Below, one piece after another: positions 7,774-17,077 of a stretch of 64,000 nt of DNA. How positions within the stretch are numbered: position 1 is the first letter of the stretch; each line of letters starts with the position of its first letter. The notes beneath the pieces are model-generated. The model searched no databases. It worked only from the letters and a program-made list of their open reading frames with translations, and had not been told where the DNA came from. The DNA comes from Streptomyces maremycinicus (lineage in GTDB: Bacteria; Actinomycetota; Actinomycetes; Streptomycetales; Streptomycetaceae): contig NZ_BBYG01000018.1 in assembly GCF_001184025.1 (NCBI RefSeq), positions 124,001-188,000 on the forward strand, read 5' to 3'. Position numbers and translations under genes: made by a program.

Positions 7774-9120
7774 GTGGACGTTGCGGACCTTGGGCTGCCG
7801 GTGGATGTTCCGTCGACGGCGCTCTTCACGGACCAGTACGAACTGACGATGCTCCAGGCCGCCCTGAAGGCGGGCACGGCCGACCGGCACAGCGTGTTCG
7901 AGGTCTTCACCCGACGCCTGCCGGAGGGCCGGCGCTACGGCGTCGTCGCCGGCACCGGACGCGTCCTGGACGCCGTCGAGAACCTCCGCTTCGACGCGGA
8001 CGTCATCGGCTTCCTGCGCGAACGGAAGATCGTCGACGAGGAGACCCTGGAATGGCTCGCCGGATACCGCTTCTCGGGTGACATCTGGGGCTATCCGGAG
8101 GGCGAGGTCTACTTCCCGGGCTCGCCGATCATGCGCGTCGAGGGCTCCTTCGCCGAGTGCGTGCTCCTCGAGACCGTGATCCTCTCCGTCCTCAACCACG
8201 ACTCCGCGATCGCGGCCGCCGCCTCCCGGATGTCCTCCGCCGCGGGCGAACGCCCCCTGGTCGAGATGGGCGCCCGCCGCACCCACGAACTGGCCGCGGT
8301 GGCCGCCGCCCGCGCCGCCTACGTCGGCGGCTTCGCCACCACCTCCGACCTGGCCGCCGGCTTCCGCTACGGCATCCCCACCGTGGGCACCAGCGCCCAC
8401 GCCTTCACCCTCCTGCACGACAGCGAGCGGGACGCCTTCCGCGCCCAGGTCGACTCGCTCGGCCGGGGCACCACCCTGCTCGTGGACACGTACGACGTCG
8501 CCGAGGCCGTCCGCACGGCCGTCGAGATCGCCGGGCCCGAGCTCGGCGCCGTCCGCATCGACTCCGGTGACCTGCTCCTCGTGGCCCACCGGGTGCGCCA
8601 GCAGCTCGACGAGCTCGGCGCGACCGGCACCCGGATCATCGTCACCTCCGACCTCGACGAGTACGCCATCGCCTCTCTGGCCGCGGCCCCCGTCGACGCG
8701 TACGGCGTCGGCACCCAGCTGGTGACCGGTTCCGGGCACCCGACCTGCTCGATGGTCTACAAACTGGTCGCCCGCGCCACCTCCGCCGACCTCGAGGCGC
8801 CGCTGGTGCCGGTGGCGAAGAAGTCCTCCGGCGGCAAGACCTCCATCGGCGGCCGCAAGTGGGCGGCCCGCCGGCGCGACGCGCAGGGCGTGGCCGAGGC
8901 CGAGGTCGTCGGCACCGGGGACGTCCCCGCCGCCCTGGTCGACCACCAGCTCCTCGTGCAGCTGGTCAAGGGCGGCGAGGTCGTCGGCCGCGAGCCCCTG
9001 GACGCCGTCCGCGACCGCCACGCGGCGGCCCGCGCCGGCCTGCCCCTGTCCGCGACCCAGCTGTCGCGCGGGGAACCCGTCATTCCCACGGAGTATGTAC
9101 AGGGCCTGTCGGGTAACTAG
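7774..9120 (+). CDS. pncB: Nicotinate phosphoribosyltransferase
   Basis: The first enzyme of the Preiss-Handler NAD salvage route, joining nicotinate and PRPP to give nicotinate mononucleotide. 448 aa. Family landmarks are 'STALFTDQYELTMLQAAL' at the N-terminus, 'FEVFTRRLPEGRRYGV', the 'GTSAHAFT' segment carrying the regulatory His, 'VDTYDV', 'IRIDSGDL'-like VRIDSGDL, and 'DAYGVGTQLVTG'. The GTG at 7774 was chosen because the reading from VDVADLGLPVDVPS fits the N-terminus I remember for Streptomyces PncB; a GTGAGG-type ribosome site precedes it closely. An upstream ATG at 7693 would add 27 residues of unlikely sequence. It lies next to pncA, which supplies its substrate. Confidence 0.92.
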   Translation: MDVADLGLPVDVPSTALFTDQYELTMLQAALKAGTADRHSVFEVFTRRLPEGRRYGVVAGTGRVLDAVENLRFDADVIGFLRERKIVDEETLEWLAGYRFSGDIWGYPEGEVYFPGSPIMRVEGSFAECVLLETVILSVLNHDSAIAAAASRMSSAAGERPLVEMGARRTHELAAVAAARAAYVGGFATTSDLAAGFRYGIPTVGTSAHAFTLLHDSERDAFRAQVDSLGRGTTLLVDTYDVAEAVRTAVEIAGPELGAVRIDSGDLLLVAHRVRQQLDELGATGTRIIVTSDLDEYAIASLAAAPVDAYGVGTQLVTGSGHPTCSMVYKLVARATSADLEAPLVPVAKKSSGGKTSIGGRKWAARRRDAQGVAEAEVVGTGDVPAALVDHQLLVQLVKGGEVVGREPLDAVRDRHAAARAGLPLSATQLSRGEPVIPTEYVQGLSGN

Positions 9121-9217
9121 GGCGTGTGCCCGGCGAGCGCCGGGCGACGCCCCCTCCCGCGGGGCCGACAAAGTCTCTAGGCTCAATTACTTCACCCTCA
9201 GTCGAAGGACACCGACC

Positions 9218-9802
9218 ATGCGCCGCGCCTTGATCGTCGTAGACGTGCAGAACGACTTCTGCGAGGGAGGCAGTCTCGCGGTGGCCGGCGGCGCCGACGT
9301 GGCGGCCGCCATCACCGAGCTGATCGGGCAGGCGCCCGCCGGATACCGGCATGTGGTGGCCACCCGTGACCACCACATCGCGCCCGGTGGCCACTTCGCC
9401 GACAACCCCGACTACGTGCACTCCTGGCCCGCGCACTGCGTGGCGGGCACGGAGGGCGTCGGCTTCCACCCCAACTTCGCGCCCGCCGTCGCCTCCGGCG
9501 CCATCGACGCCGTCTTCGACAAGGGCGCCTACGCGGCCGCGTACAGCGGCTTCGAGGGCGCCGACGAGAACGGCGCCACGCTGGGCGACTGGCTGCGGGA
9601 CCGCCAGATCGACGAGGTGGACGTCGTCGGCATCGCCACCGACCACTGTGTACGCGCCACCGCCCTGGACGCGGCCCGCGCGGGCTTCCGCACCCAGGTC
9701 CTGCTGGACCTCACCGCCGGCGTGGCCAAGGAGAGCACCGACCGCGCCCTGGAGGAACTGCGCGCGGCCGGCGTGGAGCTGACGGGCAAGCCGGTCGTCT
9801 GA
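9218..9802 (+). CDS. pncA: Nicotinamidase (pyrazinamidase)
   Basis: Hydrolyses nicotinamide to nicotinate, feeding the adjacent pncB product. 194 aa from ATG 9218, with AAGGAC 7 bp upstream. The catalytic triad is visible as Asp9 (VVDVQNDF), Lys102 (FDKGAY) and Cys144 (TDHCVRAT). The metal ligands Asp51, His53, His59 and His73 keep the spacing of mycobacterial PncA. Also typical is 'WPAHCVAGTEGVGFHP'. It would also convert pyrazinamide. It lies 97 bp after pncB, so the pair may share a transcript. Confidence 0.95.
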   Translation: MRRALIVVDVQNDFCEGGSLAVAGGADVAAAITELIGQAPAGYRHVVATRDHHIAPGGHFADNPDYVHSWPAHCVAGTEGVGFHPNFAPAVASGAIDAVFDKGAYAAAYSGFEGADENGATLGDWLRDRQIDEVDVVGIATDHCVRATALDAARAGFRTQVLLDLTAGVAKESTDRALEELRAAGVELTGKPVV

Positions 9803-9870
9803 TCCCGGCCGGGGCGCCGCCCGCCGGTTACCGTTTCCGTCAGGTGTACGCACAACTCGCCCCCACGGAG

Positions 9871-10929
9871 ATGGTGTTGACGCAACGCTCGCACATACGG
9901 CGGCCCACGCTCGAAGACGTCGCCCGGCAGTCGGGGGTCTCGAAGTCCACCGTGTCCCGGGTGATCAACGGGGAGGCCAAGGTCCGCTCGGAGGTCGTCG
10001 ACCGGGTCCGCCGCGTGATCTCCGAGCTGGGATACGTCCCCAACCAGGCGGCCAGGCAACTCGTCACCCACCGCACGAACGCCGTCGCCGTGGTCGCCGC
10101 CCAGCCCGAGAACCGGCTCTTCATCGACCCCTTCTTCGACCTCCTCCTGCGCGGCATCCGCCGGGAACTCGCGCAGCACGGCGCCCAGGCCGTCCTGCTG
10201 TTCCTGGAGGAACCCGACGACTACACCCGCGTGGCCGACTACCTCGGCGGCGGCCATGTCGACGGCGCCATCCTGTTCTCCCTGCGCCCCGGCGACCGGC
10301 TCGCCGAGATCGTCGACCGGCTCGGCCTCCCGGCCGTGTTCGGCGGCCGCCCGCTGCTGCGCGACGGCGACCCCGTCCGGCACGGCCAGGCCCATGTCGA
10401 CGGCGACAACCGGGGCGGCGCCCGGCTGGCCGTCCGGCACCTGGTCTCCCTCGGACGGCGGCGGATCGCGACCGTCGCCGGGCCCTACGACCAGGAGAAC
10501 TCCGCCGCGGACCGGCTGGCCGGGTACCGGGACGTACTGGGCGACGCCGGCCCGCCGCACCCCGACCTCGTGCAGCGGGCCGACTACACACGGCAGGGCG
10601 GCGCCGACGCCATGGCCGCGCTGCTGGACCGCCACCCCGACCTCGACGCCGTGTTCGTCGCCTCCGACCTCATGGCGTCCGGCGCCCTCCAGACCCTGCG
10701 CGAGCGCGGTCGCCGGGTCCCCGAGGACGTGGCCGTCGTCGGCTTCGACGACCTCACCTCGATCGCCGAGACGACCGACCCGCCGCTCACCACCGTCCAC
10801 CAGGACACCGAGGAGATGGGCCGGCTGATGGCCAGACTGCTGCTCGCCCGGGAAGACGCGCCGGACGAACTCCCGGACGGGCCCTCCGTGATCGTCCCCA
10901 CTCGCCTGGTGCGCCGCGCGTCGGCCTAG
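9871..10929 (+). CDS. LacI-family transcriptional regulator
   Basis: A sugar-responsive repressor type, about 352 aa. The N-terminal helix-turn-helix is classic LacI: 'TLEDVARQSGVSKSTVSRVINGEAKVR', then 'RVISELGYVPNQAARQLV' with the hinge helix. The C-terminal two-lobed periplasmic-binding fold includes 'VDGDNRGGARLAVRHLVSLG' and 'DAVFVASDLMASGALQTLRERG'. The start is unsure: ATG 9871, TTG 9877 (better spaced from the GGAG at 9867) and GTG 9844 are all in frame. No sugar genes adjoin it, so its regulon lies elsewhere; a ligand cannot be named. Confidence 0.92.
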   Translation: MVLTQRSHIRRPTLEDVARQSGVSKSTVSRVINGEAKVRSEVVDRVRRVISELGYVPNQAARQLVTHRTNAVAVVAAQPENRLFIDPFFDLLLRGIRRELAQHGAQAVLLFLEEPDDYTRVADYLGGGHVDGAILFSLRPGDRLAEIVDRLGLPAVFGGRPLLRDGDPVRHGQAHVDGDNRGGARLAVRHLVSLGRRRIATVAGPYDQENSAADRLAGYRDVLGDAGPPHPDLVQRADYTRQGGADAMAALLDRHPDLDAVFVASDLMASGALQTLRERGRRVPEDVAVVGFDDLTSIAETTDPPLTTVHQDTEEMGRLMARLLLAREDAPDELPDGPSVIVPTRLVRRASA

Positions 10930-11100
10930 GCCGTGACCGCGAAGTCCCGCCCGGCTCGCGACGCCCGGCACGCACGCTCGCCCTTCGCACAGCCCGTGCT
11001 GCTTCGCGGACCCGACCCGGCGGCACGCGCACATCTCACCCTCCGGCCCCATACCGTCCGCGATGTGGGATCACATTCCAGGAGCCGGACCGGGAATCGA

Positions 11101-11106
11101 TACGAT
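11101..11106 (+). promoter_or_regulatory. -10 box for a likely leaderless leader-peptide mRNA
   Basis: TACGAT lies 6 nt before the ATG of the leader peptide (11113). Transcription would then begin at or next to that ATG, giving a leaderless mRNA. This is inferred from spacing only. Confidence 0.5.
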
Positions 11107-11112
11107 GAGCCC

Positions 11113-11208
11113 ATGGTTCTGAACGACGTGAGCGAGAAGACGCCGGGCGCACTGCTCGTGGCGCGGCTGCACGTCGACCTGTGCAGGCTCGCCAGCGCCA
11201 TCTGTTGA
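11113..11208 (+). CDS. Cys-ending leader peptide upstream of cysO-cysM
   Basis: A 31-residue peptide ending LHVDLCRLASAIC, with two Cys including the last residue. This 'HVDLCR' type is commonly annotated as a putative leader peptide in front of sulfur genes in actinobacteria. A -10-like TACGAT just before its ATG implies a leaderless message. It ends 124 bp before cysO. By analogy with mycobacterial polycysteine leaders, slow translation at Cys codons under cysteine limitation could raise cysO-cysM expression; that mechanism is inferred here. It is too short to be an enzyme and has no other recognisable feature. Confidence 0.75.
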   Translation: MVLNDVSEKTPGALLVARLHVDLCRLASAIC

Positions 11209-11247
11209 CCGACGCACCACCCGCCGCCGTACGGCCGTGAGCCGACC

Positions 11248-11281
11248 GGGGGTACCGCCCGCGCAGCCGAGCGTGGGGGAG
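11248..11281. repeat. Possible dispersed Streptomyces intergenic repeat
   Basis: Between the leader peptide and cysO, a stretch begins GGGGGTACCG and ends GTGGGGGAG. It resembles a dispersed element I remember from many Streptomyces intergenic regions. Its position in the leader-to-cysO gap means it could affect read-through. The family assignment is from memory. Confidence 0.4.
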
Positions 11282-11332
11282 CCACACGCACGAACCCGCG
11301 CCGCCCACACCTTCCGACAGGAGCCCTGAGCC

Positions 11333-11611
11333 ATGGCCATCGAGGTCCGCATCCCCACCATCCTCCGCCAGTACACCGACGGTCAGAAGGCGGTGGAGGG
11401 CAACGGTGAGACCCTCGCCGACCTGTTCAACGACCTCGAGACCCGGCACGCGGGCATCCACGCCCGCATCGTGGACGGCGGAAAGCTGCGCCGCTTCGTC
11501 AACGTGTACCTGAACGACGAGGACGTCCGCTTCGTCGACGGCATCGACACCAAGCTGACCGACGGCGACACCGTGACCATCCTGCCGGCCGTGGCCGGCG
11601 GCATGGCCTGA
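11333..11611 (+). CDS. cysO: CysO-type sulfur carrier protein (MoaD/ThiS fold)
   Basis: A 92-aa ubiquitin-like sulfur carrier for cysteine synthesis. As a C-terminal thiocarboxylate it donates sulfur to CysM-bound aminoacrylate, and the Mec peptidase then frees cysteine. It reads MAIEVRIPTILRQYT, then 'LRRFVNVYLNDEDVRF' and 'DGDTVTILPAVAGG', matching mycobacterial CysO closely. Unlike the mycobacterial form, which ends in Gly-Gly, this one carries Met-Ala after the Gly-Gly. That extension must be clipped before the carrier can be activated. GGAG precedes the ATG, and cysM follows after 15 bp, so they are one operon. Confidence 0.9.
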   Translation: MAIEVRIPTILRQYTDGQKAVEGNGETLADLFNDLETRHAGIHARIVDGGKLRRFVNVYLNDEDVRFVDGIDTKLTDGDTVTILPAVAGGMA

Positions 11612-11626
11612 TCGGCCCCGAACCCC

Positions 11627-12577
11627 ATGCGTTACGACTCCCCGCTGGCCGCGGTGGGCAACACCCCTCTGGTGCGCCTGCCGCGGCTCTCGCCGTCCGC
11701 CGATGTCCGTATCTGGGCGAAGCTGGAGGACCGCAACCCCACCGGCTCGGTCAAGGACCGCCCCGCCCTGCACATGGTCGAGCAGGCCGAGAAGGACGGC
11801 CGGCTCACCCCCGGCTGCACCATCCTGGAACCGACGAGCGGCAACACCGGCATCTCCCTCGCCATGGCGGCCAGGCTCAAGGGCTACCGCATGGTCTGCG
11901 TGATGCCCGAGAACACCTCGCAGGAGCGCCGGGAGCTCCTCGCCATGTGGGGCGCCGAGATCGTCCCCTCCCCGGCGGCCGGCGGTTCCAACACCGCGGT
12001 CCGCGTCGCCAAGGAGCTCGCGGCCGAGCACCCCGACTGGGTGATGCTCTACCAGTACGGCAACCCCGACAACGCGGGCGCCCACTACGCCACCACCGGC
12101 CCCGAGATCCTCGCCGACCTGCCGTCCGTCACCCACTTCGTGGCCGGCCTCGGCACCACGGGGACCCTGATGGGCGTCGGCCGTTACCTGCGCGAGAACA
12201 AGCCGGACGTGAAGATCGTCGCCGCCGAGCCGCGCTACGACGACCTGGTCTACGGTCTGCGCAACCTCGACGAGGGCTTCGTGCCCGAGCTGTACGACGC
12301 CTCGGTCCTCACCACCCGCTTCTCGGTCGGCTCCGCGGACGCCGTGACCCGCACCCGGGAACTCCTCCAGCAGGAGGGCATCTTCGCGGGCGTCTCCACG
12401 GGCGCCGCCCTGCACGCGGCGATCGGCGTCGGCAAGAAGGCGCTGAAGGCGGGGGAGAGCGCCGACATCGTGTTCGTCGTCGCGGACGGCGGCTGGAAGT
12501 ACCTGTCCACGGGCGTCTACACCGCGGCCACCACGGAGGAAGCGATCGAGACCCTCCAGGGCCAGCTCTGGGCGTAG
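11627..12577 (+). CDS. cysM: CysO-dependent cysteine synthase CysM
   Basis: A PLP enzyme of the cysteine synthase family, 316 aa. The PLP lysine is Lys43 in NPTGSVKDRPAL. 'EPTSGNTGISLA' binds the substrate carboxylate, and 'GLGTTGTLMGVGRYL' holds the PLP phosphate. The operon with cysO points to the mycobacterial CysM type, which uses O-phosphoserine and CysO thiocarboxylate instead of free sulfide and O-acetylserine. Substrate preference is inferred from context. It starts 15 bp after cysO and ends 4 bp from a convergent MazF-like gene, with no terminator between. Confidence 0.92.
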   Translation: MRYDSPLAAVGNTPLVRLPRLSPSADVRIWAKLEDRNPTGSVKDRPALHMVEQAEKDGRLTPGCTILEPTSGNTGISLAMAARLKGYRMVCVMPENTSQERRELLAMWGAEIVPSPAAGGSNTAVRVAKELAAEHPDWVMLYQYGNPDNAGAHYATTGPEILADLPSVTHFVAGLGTTGTLMGVGRYLRENKPDVKIVAAEPRYDDLVYGLRNLDEGFVPELYDASVLTTRFSVGSADAVTRTRELLQQEGIFAGVSTGAALHAAIGVGKKALKAGESADIVFVVADGGWKYLSTGVYTAATTEEAIETLQGQLWA

Positions 12578-12581
12578 GGTT

Positions 12582-13100
12582 TCAGGTAGCCAGGTGACGG
12601 ACCTGGTCCCACAGGACCGGGTCCACCACACCCACCCTGCGCCGGAAGTCGCTCACCCGGATCTGGCGCAGCTCGTCCGTCTCCAGGAAACTCGGCCGCC
12701 CCTGCGCGTCCCCCACGGCACCCGGCGGCAGCGGGATCACCCCGGCCCGCTCGTCGTGGTACTTGCTCGTGATCTTCGCGACGGTGGCGCGGTCACCGCG
12801 CACCATGAGCACCAGACACGGCCGGTCCTTCACTCCCGGGCCGTCCTCGAACGGCACGTCCGCCCACCAGATCTCCGCAGGCTGTGGACGGTCGGCGAAG
12901 CCGTGGCCCCGGGTCGGCCGGCCCGAAGGCCGCTCCGTCGTGCGCCCCGCCGCCCGGCCGGTCGTCCGGCCGGTCGTCCGGCCCGGCGGCCGGGTCCTGC
13001 GCCGCTTCGGCCGTCGTCCCCGCCCCCAGCCGTCCACCAGCGTCGCGACCAGCGCGAGCAGTATCACCGCCGCGAGCGCGAGCCACCAGGACGTGTCCAT
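12582..13100 (-). CDS. Membrane-anchored PemK/MazF-like protein
   Basis: 172 aa. An N-terminal membrane segment (about 5-23, WWLALAAVILLALVATLV) is followed by a basic linker of RTTGR-type repeats (about 35-65). The C-terminus is a PemK/MazF-type fold: 'PAEIWWADVPFEDGPGVKDRPCLVL', then 'KITSKYHDERAGVIPLP' and 'SFLETDELRQIRVSDFRRRVG'. MazF toxins are mRNA interferases, but no antitoxin gene adjoins this one, and a membrane anchor is unusual for a toxin. It may be a domesticated nuclease or a non-catalytic relative. It converges on cysM. Confidence 0.8.
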   Translation of the reverse strand: MDTSWWLALAAVILLALVATLVDGWGRGRRPKRRRTRPPGRTTGRTTGRAAGRTTERPSGRPTRGHGFADRPQPAEIWWADVPFEDGPGVKDRPCLVLMVRGDRATVAKITSKYHDERAGVIPLPPGAVGDAQGRPSFLETDELRQIRVSDFRRRVGVVDPVLWDQVRHLAT

Positions 13101-13361
13101 AGGACGACGTTACCGGCGCGCGAGGGCCACCGCGCGCCCCATCACCACTTCCCGTGCCCCCGGTCCAGCCGAACCGGTGACACCACAGGTGAGTTCCCCC
13201 ACAACGGCCCCTGGCGGAGGAGCGACCCGGGGTTTTGCGCCTTACGCTCGACGCACCGCACGACCCCCGTCGCCCCATTTAACGATCATTCGTTCCCACG
13301 ATCCGTCCCCCGGACCTCACCCGGTACTTCTCGGTTTCCCGCCAGCGGAGGTTTCGCCTTC

Positions 13362-14114
13362 ATGAAGCTCACCGTCGTCGGCTGCTCGGGGTCGTTCCCG
13401 TCCGCGGAATCGGCCTGCTCGAGCTACCTCCTCGAGGCCGACGGCTTCCGGCTGCTTCTCGACATGGGCAACGGCGCCCTGGGCGAGTTGCAGCGCCACT
13501 GCGGTCTCTACGACCTCGACGCGATCTTCCTGAGCCATCTGCACGCCGACCACTGCATCGACATGTGCGCCTACTTCGTCGCGCGCTACTACCGCCACGA
13601 CGGCGGCCGCTGCGACCCCATCCCGGTCTACGGCCCGGAAGGCACGGAGCACCGCCTGACCACGGCCTACGCCGACACCCCGTCGGCCTCCTCGATGAGC
13701 GAGGTCTTCGACTTCCACACGGTCAAGCCGTCCACCTTCGAGATCGGCCCGTTCACCGTGCACACCGAACGCGTGGCGCACCCGGTCGAGGCGTACGGCA
13801 TCCGCGTCGAACACGGCGGCAGGTCGCTGACCTACTCCGGCGACACCGGTGTCAGCCCCGCGCTGGAGGACCTCGCCCGTGACACCGACCTCTTCCTGTG
13901 CGAGGCCGCGTTCACGCACGGCAAGGAGAACATCCCCGACCTGCACCTCAACGGCCGCGAGGCCGGCGAGACGGCGAACAGGGCGGGTGCGCGCAAGCTC
14001 GTCCTGACCCACATCCCGCCGTGGACGGACCCCCGGGTCAACCTGGCGGACGCCCGCGCGGTGTTCGACGGCCCGGTGGAACTGGCCGCGCCCCGGCTGA
14101 CGTACGAGATCTAG
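13362..14114 (+). CDS. MBL-fold metallohydrolase, RNase Z-like
   Basis: A 250-aa metallo-beta-lactamase fold protein. The signature HxHxDH is present as 'LSHLHADHCIDM'. Later metal ligands fit 'HPVEAYGIRVEHGG', 'YSGDTGVSPAL' and 'LVLTHIPPWTD'. The overall shape is closest to the RNase Z/ElaC branch, but it lacks a clear tRNA-binding arm, so a tRNA 3'-processing role is not proven. ATG 13362 has GGAGG 10 bp upstream; a longer frame starting upstream is antisense to the MazF-like gene and was rejected. A strong terminator follows. Confidence 0.88.
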   Translation: MKLTVVGCSGSFPSAESACSSYLLEADGFRLLLDMGNGALGELQRHCGLYDLDAIFLSHLHADHCIDMCAYFVARYYRHDGGRCDPIPVYGPEGTEHRLTTAYADTPSASSMSEVFDFHTVKPSTFEIGPFTVHTERVAHPVEAYGIRVEHGGRSLTYSGDTGVSPALEDLARDTDLFLCEAAFTHGKENIPDLHLNGREAGETANRAGARKLVLTHIPPWTDPRVNLADARAVFDGPVELAAPRLTYEI

Positions 14115-14135
14115 CGCCGGCACCCCGCGCGACAC

Positions 14136-14179
14136 GCGAAAGGCCCCCGGAGCGGTTCAGGGCTCCGGGGGCCTTTCGC
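14136..14179. terminator. Bidirectional terminator, 18-bp stem
   Basis: 14136-14153 pairs with 14162-14179 around an 8-nt loop. The stem ends in AAA/TTT pairs, so it may work in both directions between the MBL gene and nagE2. Confidence 0.85.
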
Positions 14180-14209
14180 ATGCCTCACGGCAGCGGGCGT
14201 GGCGCGCGC

Positions 14210-15517
<1,308 letters not shown>

Positions 15518-15535
15518 AGACTTCCTCCATCGGTG

Positions 15536-15566
15536 ATGGTCTACACCACTCAGTGGTGTAGACCAT
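15536..15566. promoter_or_regulatory. Double DasR-type (dre) site before nagE2
   Basis: Two head-to-head sites, each containing TGGTCTACACCA or its complement, make a perfect 15+1+15 palindrome. Each half is itself close to the dre consensus (TGGTCTAGACCA core). It lies 19 bp upstream of the nagE2 start codon. Confidence 0.85.
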
Positions 15567-15674
15567 GTTGTAGCACGGTGAAGGCGATATAAGGAACCCG
15601 TCAAACCTGCGACCGGAGCGCTACGCGCCGTGCCGGATCTTGACCCTTCTCCCCGCCCTGCGTGGGCACGCGAA

Positions 15675-15705
15675 AGGGCCCCCGGAATCGAATTCCGAGG
15701 GCCCT
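15675..15705. terminator. Hairpin terminator after nagE1
   Basis: 14-bp stem with one mismatch (15675-15688 with 15692-15705), 36 bp beyond the nagE1 stop on the minus strand. Confidence 0.75.
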
Positions 15706-15741
15706 CGAGCCGTGCGGCGGCAGGCCGCCAAAGGCCTCCGC

Positions 15742-17040
15742 TCACGCCTTCGTGACGTCCTCCCGTTCCTCCTCCGGCTCACGGCCGGGGGTCTTCAGGT
15801 CGAACTTCGTGATCGCGAAACGGAAGATCGCGTAGTAGACGATGGCGAAGCCCAGGCCGATCGGGATGATGGCCCACGGCCGCGTCGCCAGGTTCCAGTT
15901 GATGACGTAGTCGATGAGCCCGGCGGAGAAGCTGAAACCGTCGTGCACCCCCAGCCCCCACGTCACCGCCATCGACGCCCCCGTCAGCACCGCGTGCACC
16001 GCGTACAGCAGGGGTGCCACGAACAGGAACGAGTACTCGATCGGCTCGGTGATACCCGTCACGAACGACGTCAGCGCCACCGACAGCATCAGACCGCCGA
16101 CCTCCTTGCGGCGGGACGGCCTCGCGCAGTGCGTGATCGCCAGTGCCGCCGCGGGCAGCGCGAACATCATGATCGGGAAGAAGCCGGAGGTGAACTGCCC
16201 CGCGTCCGGGTCGCCCGCCAGGAACATGTTGATGTCACCGTGCACCACCGTGCCGTCCGGCTTCGTGAAACTGCCGAACTGGAACCAGATGGGCACGTTC
16301 AGGAACTGATGCAGACCGATCACCAGCAACGCCCGGTTCGCGACACCGAAGATGCCCGCACCCCACGCGTCCAGCCCGTCCAGCCAGTCGCTGAAACTCT
16401 CCAGGGCGTCACCGATGGGCGGCCACACCCACAGACACAGCGCGGCGAACGCGATCGCCACGAACGCCATGATGATCGGCACCAGCCGACGGCCGTTGAA
16501 GAAGCCCAGCCAGTCCACCAGCTTCGTACGGTGGTACCGCTGCCAGAAGAAGGCCGTCAGCAACCCCATGACGATCCCGCCGAAGACCCCCGGATTCTGG
16601 TAGGTGAACGCGCCCACCGTGCTGTCGGTCGCCTGGCACCCGATGTTCGGGATCACCTTCGACCCCGGCGCGCAGTCCTCCGGGAACTGCCGCAACACGT
16701 TGTAGTAGACGAGGAATCCGGCCACCGCCGCCAGCGCCGTCGAACCGTCCGACTTCTTCGCCATCCCGATGGCCACACCGATGCAGAACAGCAGCGGCAG
16801 CCCGAGGGAGCCGTCGAGCAGCGCCGCACCCGCACCCGCCATCACCTTCGCGACGTCCGTCCAGCCCAGCCCGTCGTCCCCGAACACATCGGGCTGGCCG
16901 AGCCTGTTGAGGATGCCCGCGGCCGGCAGCACCGCGATCGGGAGCTGAAGACTGCGCCCCATCTTCTGAAGACCCTGGAACGCGTTCTGCCAGCGTCGGC
17001 GTGCGGGGCTGATCTCGGTCTCGGCGCTCTCGGCACTCAT
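15742..17040 (-). CDS. nagE1: PTS transporter subunit EIIC, GlcNAc-family paralogue
   Basis: A second EIIC of the glucose/GlcNAc superfamily, 432 aa, plainly a paralogue of the neighbour: it shares 'GRSLQLPIAVLPAAG', 'WLGFFNGRRLVPI', 'FFPIMMFALPAAALAI' and 'TSFVTGITEPIEYSF'. A distinctive periplasmic loop has two Cys ('PEDCAPGSKVIPNIGCQ'). The name nagE1 follows S. coelicolor, where it lies between nagE2 and nagF; transport of GlcNAc was, as I recall, mainly shown for nagE2, so its own substrate is less sure. It is divergent from nagF across a dre site. Confidence 0.9.
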   Translation of the reverse strand: MSAESAETEISPARRRWQNAFQGLQKMGRSLQLPIAVLPAAGILNRLGQPDVFGDDGLGWTDVAKVMAGAGAALLDGSLGLPLLFCIGVAIGMAKKSDGSTALAAVAGFLVYYNVLRQFPEDCAPGSKVIPNIGCQATDSTVGAFTYQNPGVFGGIVMGLLTAFFWQRYHRTKLVDWLGFFNGRRLVPIIMAFVAIAFAALCLWVWPPIGDALESFSDWLDGLDAWGAGIFGVANRALLVIGLHQFLNVPIWFQFGSFTKPDGTVVHGDINMFLAGDPDAGQFTSGFFPIMMFALPAAALAITHCARPSRRKEVGGLMLSVALTSFVTGITEPIEYSFLFVAPLLYAVHAVLTGASMAVTWGLGVHDGFSFSAGLIDYVINWNLATRPWAIIPIGLGFAIVYYAIFRFAITKFDLKTPGREPEEEREDVTKA

Positions 17041-17059
17041 CGTTTGGCGACCGCCTGTC

Positions 17060-17077
17060 AGGTGGTGTAGACCAGCT
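17060..17077. promoter_or_regulatory. DasR-type (dre) site between nagE1 and nagF
   Basis: A single imperfect palindrome with the TGGTGTAGACCA core sits 20 bp before the nagE1 start and about 157 bp before nagF, so it could control both directions. Nearby, GACGTCATC occurs twice (17106-17114 and 17118-17126). Confidence 0.8.

Noticed and set aside
7624..9186. 520-codon minus-strand frame across pncB
   Set aside because: Antisense shadow; composition dominated by Gly, Val, Asp and Arg, no motifs.
12582..13100. Toxin-antitoxin pair
   Set aside because: Only the MazF-like part exists; no small antitoxin ORF is seen within several hundred bases on either side.
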